A stretch of DNA of 64,000 nucleotides, taken from the NCBI GenBank assembly GCA_016808115.1, contig JAEQBH010005424.1:407398-471397 (forward strand), read 5' to 3'. Positions 56,460 through 64,000 of this stretch are shown piece by piece (within the stretch, counting starts at the first letter, position 1; the number at the start of each line of letters is the position of its first letter). The notes beneath the pieces were generated by a model, which had not been told where the DNA came from, searched no databases, and saw only the letters and a program-made list of their open reading frames with translations. Source of the stretch: Tetrastigma voinierianum (taxonomy: Eukaryota > Streptophyta > Magnoliopsida > Vitales > Vitaceae). Made by a program: the position numbers and the translations under genes.

Positions 56460-56815
56460 TTGTAACACCCAAAATTATATCCTAGTAGTTATTACAGTTT
56501 AGAGGTATAATAAAAATGAATTGTATTTTTTGAAAAATTTAGTGCTAAATGTGAAAAAGGACATAGCAGGGATTTTTAAAAAGAAGTAAAGGTGATAATG
56601 TAAAATGTCCAAATTAGGGACTTAGAGTCATTAAGCTAAGGTATGTGTTATTATAGGGAATTTGAATAAGTTGACTTGCAAATTAATGTGGGAATTGGAG
56701 AATTAAGTCTAGAGGCAAAATATGAGATGAAAGAGGTAAAGTCAAACATGACCTTATAACTCTAAGATAAAATTGGAAGAGCACTAGTGCCAAGAAGTTT
56801 TAGGTGAGGGTTCCT
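56460..56815 (+). repeat. Truncated Tekay-like LTR start
   Basis: TGTAACACCCAAAATT begins directly inside the copia integrase frame. The following AAAATGTCCAAATTAGGGACTTAGAGTCAT matches the early part of the LTR at 3844. It fades out near 56815, so only the first ~350 bases are present. Confidence 0.6.
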
Positions 56816-57700
56816 GTAGTAGGATCCATTGGTGACTCCCCACCCGGTTGGTTAGGAACACTTAGGGCATTGATTTCCATAAATTCACCGAACACTTCAG
56901 CCAAACCTCGAGGCCCTAGACTGTGGAAATCATCCATCTTTTGTCCCATGTAGCGGGCAGTAAAGTCAATGGTTTCCAGCTAGTTGGCCCAGGGCATTAG
57001 GCTTTGAAAAACCCCTCGGTGTGCGGGATTCGGTGGATGATCCCATATTCCAAACCATAAGCTTATTTTGGCATATTTCTTTTCTCATTTTTATTTTTTA
57101 TTTTTTATTTTTAATTTTATTTATTTTGGGGCTCGAGGCGTCCTCTTTATCTAAGGTGTCCCGTCATGGGTGTTTAAATTTTCAAGGTTCATAGAACTCT
57201 TGTATGTTAGTCAGAAGTCTGAAGCATACTAGAAGATCACGTGTGTGTGATGGCTGCCGAGGAAATGGTTTCTTGAAATCTAAAAGAGGTGGCCAGACAT
57301 GGTCATTCTCAACTTTTTACAATGCAGTTCCGATCGTCAAACAACCTTGGAGTTCCATATTTACTCGGAACACATTCATTATGCGATTACTATGACTCCC
57401 CTTTTTGCGATTATGGCCAAGACTAAAGCTGAGAACAATTAATACCAAATCTGGAAACTACCATATCATAATAGTACCAAACGCAAACATACTAGTACAT
57501 AATAGACAAAGCTTCGATCTTTAAACATGCTGAAAAATAATACTAAATTAGACCTAAAGCATGCGAGAAAAAAATAAAACGTAAAAATAAACATGCGAGA
57601 AAAAAATAAAACTAAGCCGACTCATTGCACCCACACCCCTGGCTCATACACCCCCGAGCTTAAAGCGGCGGTGTCCTCAATGACATAAAGGAAATGGGGC
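56816..57700. other. Unassigned interval with a 54-codon open minus frame
   Basis: Minus-strand 57000-56830 reads LETIDFTARYMGQKMDDFHS, LGPRGLAEVFGEFMEINALS, VPNQPGGESPMD without a stop. It is not recognised. The rest is low-complexity AT-rich DNA with a 21-base sequence (CATGCGAGAAAAAAATAAAAC) repeated at 57560 and 57592. This is probably the 3' non-coding part of the following Athila element. Confidence 0.4.
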
Positions 57701-57719
57701 ATAGAGATACGTCACGAGG

Positions 57720-58835
57720 AAGGGTACTCACGAGTGGAGGTGGCGGTGGCGAAGTGTGAAAATAGAGGAGTTGAGCCAACTGTTACATGATATGGTCCTG
57801 GTTGGAGCGAATAATGGTCATCTCGGCCTTGATGGCATCCATATCCTAGCTTTCGAGCAACAGTGCTCCCCGAGACTCTGCATCCCATATGCGTGAGCCA
57901 CGCGGTGGCGCATGAATCTAGTTTACTAGGAATTGAGTCGAAGCCGGAAGGGACACCGGGATCGTCCTCGGGGTCGCCTCGCTAAAGGCGGTGTTGCGGC
58001 ATCATCGTCGGCTTCCTCTTCCGAATCACCAGGGCTCTAGAACTTCTCCTTGGGCAATGGTATGGGTAGGCGCTGCTACAACTTCTCCTCGGAGTCCAAC
58101 ATTAGGACATCGGCCAGTTGGCATAACTGCGTAATCAGAGAGGGATGGATCAGGCCCGGTGCATTTCCCTTAGGTCGACTCAATCAACCCCCTCTCGATG
58201 ACAAACGCAATATCAAATTGGAAGCCCTGGGTCATGGCGTAGAGGAGGATCATCTTGTCCTTCGTGACTATGCTAAGGTGCAGGGTAGGCTTGATTTTTA
58301 TGCATAAAAAATTGTACCATACCTTATCCACCAGCGTGAGGGAGTGCATCTGAAAATTGGTAAAGTCACCCATTGATGGCTGGCGTTTCCACACACCCTG
58401 GCCTTTGGTGAGCTCCTACATCAAGCGCTCATAATTTGTGTTTGCAAATAAGGCTCTATATTCCGCACTGTAATCATATAGCAGGCGGTTAATCCAATTG
58501 ATGGCTTGGGCACCAAACTCGACCCACTTGTCTCTGACAAAAACAGTGGTGTTGACTTTGAATGGCAGATTGGAGTGGAATTCCCACACAACCGGGGCTA
58601 CTCCGGGGACAGGGAGTGCACGAGTGTGCGCGGCCGCTGGATTACGGATAATGAAGTTGAAGAAAGCATTGGAGGGTTGAAAACCTCGTTGGGACAAGCA
58701 GTGGTTGAATAGGATTCATGGTAGATGCGCTCGGCCTCGAAATAGACGTGGGGATCCTCAGAAGGGTAGTGCGCCAGCGAGGGATGGAGAATTTGAATCA
58801 TTTGTTTTTGTCGGGATCAACTTCCGTGGAGCCAT
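57720..58835 (-). pseudogene. Athila extra ORF (second copy), largely open
   Basis: Minus-strand frame starting MAPRKLIPTKTNDSNSPSLA (58835). It continues QRGFQPSNAFFNFIIRNPAA, VVWEFHSNLPFKVNTTVFVR, WINRLLYDYSAEYRALFANT, RQPSMGDFTNFQMHSLTLVD, KVWYNFLCIKIKPTLHLSIV and LYAMTQGFQFDIAFVIERGL, then a Pro/Arg-rich acidic tail (DSEEEADDDAATPPLARRPR). Only a few stops or shifts interrupt it. It belongs to the same plant-transposon-protein type as 42134-44110 and lies after pol in the same way. Function unknown; no membrane or signal segment is apparent. Confidence 0.65.
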
Positions 58836-59600
58836 TATTGTAGATCTAAGGTTAGGGCTCGGAAAACACAGAAAACGGGAGAGAGAGCGGAAAGGGCAGC
58901 CAAAACTCGTGTAGGGGGGAAATGAAGAGCCTATGTGGTTTTTAAAAGAAATCAAAATTTTTGCTCGCTACGCAGCAGCATAAGGCTCTACACTAAGGCG
59001 AAGCATGGCTATGCGATGGGCGCGAGAAGCTCTGCTGGCGTGCCGAAGTGTGATAAAACTCTGTGACAACGTGAGTGCCACGCTGTTGCGTGCGAAGAAA
59101 GTTGGAAAAACAAAAATTTCTTTTGTTCTCTACGCTACGGCGTACCAGAAAGTTTGGAACAAGTTTGTAAAACACGAATTTGGCTCTTACCAAGCTTGTA
59201 ATGAACATCTGAAAACCTTTAGTTACAGCGCTTGCACCTTTTGGCAGCCCTGAAAAACTCACAAACACATTAAAAAAAACAAAAGTAGAAAGTCCAAAAG
59301 TGAAAAATGTACCGAAGAGCAATTGAAAAGACCGAAATTAATGCAAGTTCAAAGAAGGGATCTCCACAATGCGGGACCTCCCGAAGCGTATGTTTAATAT
59401 CGTTAACTTTCGACATTCTACCGGCCATCTGCAACGCTTAGACCGGAAAAATAAACGACTATTTGGCGACCTTCCACACCCTTACTGTCCTGCTTCAGGT
59501 GTGCTTAGAATGGTGTTTTGTCTTCTTGTGGATTCTCATAATCGGTTTCAATCTCACAGGCATTGACTTTTGAAGCTGTCATTTCTACGGATGCATTATT
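58836..59600 (-). other. Spacer between Athila pol and extra ORF
   Basis: No gene is recognised; the open stretches here do not resemble known families. It corresponds in position to 44110-45085 of the other element, but the TGTCGCGACA cluster is not evident here. Confidence 0.5.
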
Positions 59601-59639
59601 TGACCCTCCATCTTGAAATACTTGAACCCTTATGAATGG

Positions 59640-60620
59640 ACCCTAACCATTTGACTTCATCTTGCCAGGGAAGTTTCAGCTAGAATTGAACAACAAGACT
59701 TCTTGTTCGACTGAGCTCTTTCCTTACAATATGTTTGTCATGCCAAGCTTTCGTCTTTTCCTTATAGATTCGAGCATTCTCATAAGCCTCATTGTGGAAT
59801 TCATCTAATTCACTAAGGTGTAGCATCCGCTTCTCTCCGGCTACTTTACTATCCATGTTCAGCAGCCAAGTTGCTCAATATGCTCTATGTTCCAATTCCA
59901 CCGGAAAATGGCATGCTTTCCCATAAACTAGGCGGAATGGCGACATACCCAATGGGGTTTTAAATGTTGTCATGTATGCCCGAAGTGCTTCATCAATCTT
60001 CTTTGACTAGTCTTTCCTTGAACTATTTACTGTTTTCTCCATAATGGACTTTATCTCTTGATTTGACACCTCTGCCTTCCCATTTGCCTATGGGTGGTAT
60101 GCGAGTGATGTGCGATGTCGCACACCATATTTTTGCAAGACCTTATCATCCATCTTATTGCATAAATGAGTACCTCTATCTATAATCAATGCTAGGTAGG
60201 TGCGTTGTGTAAATATGTAGGTGTGAAGACTTGGCTACCACTGCAGCATCATTAGTGCGTGTCGGTATTGCTTCTACCATTTGGAGACATAGTCCTTTAT
60301 GGGAGAAGTATCTGATTCTTGAATGAAGAGAGAATGGACCCGTAAAGTCCATCCCCCCTGAAATCAAAATAAGCCGACCTTCAGAATTGTGCGCGCATGG
60401 GTAGTTCATCTGTTTGGAAATGCTGTACATTCTTTGGCACTTATCCGCAGTGATACCAAGCGGTGAGCATCCTTGAACAAACTAAGCTAGTAGAAACCTA
60501 ATTGAAGTACCTTTATCGAGTCCTCATCCCCAAGAATTTATGATAAGGTGTGGTAGTGATCCAGAATACTACCCATTTCATCTTATGGTACACATCGCCT
60601 TATCACTTGATCCGCACAAT
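59640..60620 (-). pseudogene. Athila integrase (second element)
   Basis: Minus-strand pieces include KQMNYPCAHNSEGRLILISG, GGMDFTGPFSLHSRIRYFSH and LCLQMVEAIPTRTNDAAVVA (60430-60230). Then comes CGVRHRTSLAYHPQANGKAE (about 60120-60060; family HRVSTPYHPQTNGQAE), MGMSPF-like and HFPVELEHRAYWA-like blocks, and the tail LDEFHNEAYENARIYKEKTK. Frameshifts are frequent. The glutamate of the core (GKAEVSNQEIK) is still readable. Confidence 0.8.
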
Positions 60621-60777
60621 ACTTGTATAAAATAGGTTCTTCCCATTGGCGAACGAATATGTGAAGAACCTCTTTCTTACGTTGGTAGCTAAAATCGAGA
60701 GGGATAACGCCAGCCCTTAAGTAATTCACGTAGTCATTGAATCATGGAACGGGCTTTATGTCTTCAATTACTAAGAG

Positions 60778-61080
60778 CTACTCATCTAGGAAATTATCAT
60801 TAACCTGTACCTCATCTCTAGGCCCTTCCAACCGTGACAGATGGTCCGCAACTAGGTTCTTTGTTCCCTTCTTGTCTTTAATCTCTAGGTCAAATTCTTG
60901 CAATCGGAGTACCCACTGTATTAGTCTCAGTTTCGCGTCCTTTTTAGTCATTAGGTACTTAATGGCCGAGTGGTTAGTGTGCACTATTACCTTATTGCCA
61001 ATCAAGTGGGGCCTAAATTTTTCAAAGGCAAAAACAATGGCAATGCTTCTTTTCGATGGTGGTGTAGTTGAAGTGGGCAT
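60778..61080 (-). pseudogene. Athila RNase H (second element)
   Basis: IAIVFAFEKFRPHLIGNKVI, VHTNHSAIKYLMTKKDAKLR, LIQWVLRLQEFDLEIKDKKG and NLVADHLSRLEG read without a stop. The usual HTDHAA has become HTNHSA, so a conserved acidic position is changed to asparagine. Confidence 0.85.
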
Positions 61081-61180
61081 CGTTTAAGTCCAGCTAGCAT
61101 AGTGGATAACCTGGAATATCCTTTCTCTTTTCTACCTCATCACTGCTCCGATCGCATAGTCACTGGCGTCACACATTAGT

Positions 61181-62340
61181 TCAAACGGGAGGTCCCAATC
61201 TGGTGCTACAACTATAGGGGCTGATACCCAATCTATCCTTCAGGACTGAAAATTCTTGCACACACTGCTCATCAGAATCATATGGTGTCCCTTGAACTAG
61301 CAAAATGGACAAAGGCTTTGCAATCCGAGAAAAATATTTTATGAACCGCCTATAGAACCCTGTGTGTCCTAAAAAGCTTCTTATGCCCTTTACTAATGAT
61401 GGTGAAGGTAGTTTCTCTATTGCCTTAATCTTTGCTTTGTCTACCTCTATTCCTCTTATAGAAATTCGATGCCCAAGTACTATGCCTTCTTGTACCATAA
61501 AGTGGCACTTCTCTCAATTCAGCACAAGATTGGTTTCCTCACATCTAACTAGCACCGACCTCAGGTTTTCCAGACAATTGTCAAAGGAGTTCCCCAATAC
61601 TAAAAAGTCGTCCATGAGCACCTCGATTGTCTTTTCAACCATATATGAAATATGGCCATCATCTGTATTTGGAATGTGCACAGTGCATTCACCTGACCAA
61701 GGGCATTAAGCTTAAATGCGAATGTACCATAAGAGCTAGTGAATGTCGTCTTCTCTTGATCTCTGAGGCTGTAGCGTCGATTATATGGAATACCGTCCAA
61801 CAGTAGTATTCATGCCACCTTAGCTATCTAACATCTGATCCATAAATGGCAGTGGAAAATGGTCTTTTCGAGTAGCCTTATTCAATTTCCGGTAGTCGAT
61901 GTAAATTCTCCAACCTGTGACTGTTCTAAAGGGCAGCAATGTATTATTCTTTATCTTTATCAACATTGTTCATCCGCGCGAAGCGCAACCTGTACGAACC
62001 TCACCATTGCCTTTGTCGAGAAATAGGATAAATAAACCGACATCCGGCCCTTGACGCTTCATGCGGACTACTTCTTTCATGGTTGGATTCAGTCTCCTCT
62101 GTGCTTCCACTAAAGGCTTATGACCATCCTCTATAAGAATTCGATGCATACACATAGAGGGGCGAATCCCCTTTAAATAAGCCAGAGACTAGCTAAGCGC
62201 ATCCTTGTGATCTTTGAGACTCTTAATAGCTTATCTTGCCTGCTCTTGTCGGGGGATCTTTGAAATAATCAACTGAAGCAGGTGGGCGTCCCCAAGATAA
62301 GCATACCTCAAATGGTTGGGTAGTGGCTTTGCTCCATTTG
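61181..62340 (-). pseudogene. Athila reverse transcriptase (second element)
   Basis: Pieces on the minus strand: CMHRILIEDGHKPLVEAQRR and LNPTMKEVVR (62155-62060); GWRIYIDYRKLN-like near 61910; DQEKTTFTSSYGTFAFKLNA and QVNA.CTFQ..MMAIF, with the M-D-D active-site region in a shifted frame (CSWTTF, about 61600-61625); then VQEGIVLGHRISIRGIEVDK and LPSPSLVKGIRSFLGHTGFY (61498-61370). Gag and protease are missing: an oppositely oriented LTR begins about 100 bases further on. Confidence 0.8.
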
Positions 62341-62444
62341 AGTGCTTGTTGAGGCGGCATTGACGTTGAGTTTTTTTAAGCCTAGGGTTCATAGTATTTC
62401 CTTATTGGTGGAAGGAGTCGTCCATTTCATACTCTTGGCCTCTT

Positions 62445-63872
62445 TATAGTCTTAAACTCATCCATTTTTGGCTTGTTTTCAATATTTTAGAGCTTATTGC
62501 CAAATTATGGAATATTTACAAACTTTGTGTTTTGAGAGTTAATTGAAGAGATTGCAAAGAAAGAGAAAAGGCAATTGCGATGATGCGTATCGATTGAAAT
62601 TTGTGTGTCGCGACAAACTTCAAGCAATTACCAAAGAAACTATGCAACAACATTTCTGTGTCATAGCACCATAATCGATTGTTAACAATTGAGCTGAGTC
62701 CTGACCAGAGAAAACTGGCGAGTCGCTGACAGAGAATGGGAAAAACACTTCCGTCATTGCTAGGAACAAGATAGTTTATGTTGCGACATAATCTTGAACT
62801 AAAAGAAGCGAATATCTGTCGCTGTGGAGACCCTCGTCTGTCAGCGACAACGACTTACGCAACATGGAAAGTTTGTTGAGACGGAAAAGATGCTAAAAAG
62901 AAGAAGAAGTTTGAGCGCTGACAGAAAAACTAGGTGTGACGAAAGGGTGTAATGGATGATCGACTGGTTGTGACTCAAGGAGAGTCAATGTTGCGACAAC
63001 ATACTTTAAGTTGAAAAAGGTGTTTTGATGTTGCGATAGAATGTTTAGGTCGTGACCACGAAATCGACTAAACACGGAAAAGTCATGTTGACATGAAGAG
63101 TATGGTGTGACACAGAGAAATCAGTGAACAGAAATGTCTTGTCATGACGAGAAATATGGGTCGTGACACATAAATCAATTTAACATAGAAAGTCACATCC
63201 CGATGGAAATAGATTAAACATAAATCAAGCGAACGAGAAAATTCACATTGCGAAGAAGCTGTAGGTCACGACACGAAGGCAGGCTGAAGATAGAAAGACA
63301 TGTCGCGACCGAGAAAAACTAGATTAAGCTCTGAATATCTTTGCATGCGAAAAGTGTCATCGCGACATAACATATTGGGGTCGCGACATGCAAAACATCC
63401 CTAACACAGAAGTCCAGGTTGCAACATCAAAAAATGAAGATGCAACAAGGAAACAGGCTAAGTGGCGGTAGAACTCTGTCACAATAGACTTTTAGATTAG
63501 CGGCGAGATAGCCAATATCTGAGAACGGTGTTGCTGGCAAAGAACCAAAATAGAAATGTTGTCAGCGACGAAAAGCTGAGTCATGACACCAATTTGAAGC
63601 GACTCAGCATCCTTTATCCGAGACTAAAATCCAGGAAGAACATAGGAAGCAATTAAGCGACATCATTTTGCTTCTTTAGTAATAGAAACACTTGACAAAA
63701 TTGGCTTTGTCACGATGATAGAACTTTAGTCGTGTGAAAAGAACAATCACGGGGCCTAAAATTTTAGGGATTCATAAAAAGCATTGAAGTTGAGACTGAG
63801 CTTTGAGACTCTATAAATAGAAAGCAATCTACGGAAGCGAGCGATTCGGTCGGCAACGACGGGCAGTACTTG
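62445..63872 (+). repeat. Athila-family LTR in plus orientation, truncated
   Basis: It begins (T)ATAGTCTTAAACTCATCC, the complement of the right ends of 37549-40332 and 50417-53302. It repeats AATTATGGAATATT.AC.AACTTTGTGTTTTG. A palindrome-type array (TGTCGCGACAAAC near 62606, TGTCGCGACCGAG near 63301, GTCGCGACATGC near 63382 and many one-off variants) leads to the TATA box CTCTATAAATAG (63809-63820). The sequence is then cut at 63873 by another LTR start. It is head-to-head with the adjacent minus-strand pol, so it belongs to a different insertion. Confidence 0.75.
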
Positions 63873-64000
63873 TGTCACGCCCCGACCTCGCTGGCGAGAA
63901 GGGAGTCGCGGTATATTGGGGTATTGCTTTCAGACATTCAGGATAGGCTTAAGTCTTATAAGCGAGATCAAAATATCATACAAAGATACAAAAAAACTAC
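63873..64000. repeat. Start of a further Ty3-type LTR
   Basis: TGTCACGCCCCGACCTCGC resembles the TGT(A/G)A..CC...CC edges of the Tekay-like LTR family at 17104 and 26452, read in plus orientation. It interrupts the Athila LTR 50 bases after its TATA box and runs off the window. By analogy with those copies the element would be on the minus strand, but this is not certain. Confidence 0.55.

Noticed and set aside
58993..59322. 109-codon minus-strand frame with hydrophobic start
   Set aside because: No family match, located in the spacer between pol and the extra ORF, with overlapping open frames on the other strand.

Overview
The window looks like pericentromeric or other TE-rich DNA from a flowering plant, probably a eudicot. 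It is AT-rich, has no compact operon-like coding, and consists mostly of nested, decayed LTR retrotransposons of plant lineages (Ty3/gypsy chromovirus/Tekay-like, Athila-like and Tat-like; Ty1/copia; TRIM miniatures). Plant DNA-transposon relics (MULE, CACTA-like, MITE) and two plant gene relics are also present: a CC-NLR resistance-gene pseudogene and a captured GRAS fragment. I cannot name the species. I see no tRNA, rRNA or CRISPR and no intact long host gene. Every coding assignment comes from reading translations and motifs by eye.

Layout. 1-430: Tat-like integrase scrap (-). 440-6585: 5'-truncated Tekay-like Ty3 element (+) with protease, RT, RNase H, integrase, polypurine tract and 3' LTR. 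6784-7171 and 8940-9965: two TRIM-like miniature retroelements flanking a broken copia RT/RNase H (7270-8600, -). 11310-13970: NLR relic (-) that has coiled-coil, winged-helix and LRR parts but no NB-ARC P-loop region, plus a second LRR scrap. 14800-16760: a Pack-MULE with long terminal inverted repeats (TIRs) and an imperfect 9-bp target duplication, carrying the 3' end of a GRAS gene joined in frame to an ATG supplied by the TIR. 17104-26206: a Tekay-like element (-) with both LTRs, PBS and PPT. 26452-28148: a solo LTR of the same family with a perfect 5-bp target duplication, sitting inside what looks like a host exon. 28365-32560: a CACTA-like terminus, a palindrome-rich segment, then a MULE transposase N-terminus followed by a plant mobile domain (PMD) gene relic.

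34013-56459: remains of a copia element (+). Its 5' LTR, PBS and gag start lie at 34013-34784. The same reading frame appears to resume at 55230, so about 20.4 kb (Tekay-like LTR, 15.7-kb Athila-like element, Athila integrase scrap) seems to have landed inside one gag codon neighbourhood. 56460-64000: another gypsy LTR start, a second Athila-like element body (-) with an extra ORF, an oppositely oriented Athila LTR, and the start of a further LTR at 63873.

The most interesting signals are (1) the GRAS-carrying Pack-MULE with a TIR-derived start codon; (2) arrays of degenerate TGTCGCGACA palindromes upstream of the TATA box in three Athila LTR copies and again in front of the extra ORF; (3) the MULE-PMD association with no catalytic core visible; (4) the solo LTR in a putative exon; and (5) the codon-level copia interruption. 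Nothing here behaves like a functional multi-gene system. The coding regions are dominated by stops and frameshifts, and the only intact chimeric reading frame is the 105-codon GRAS fusion.
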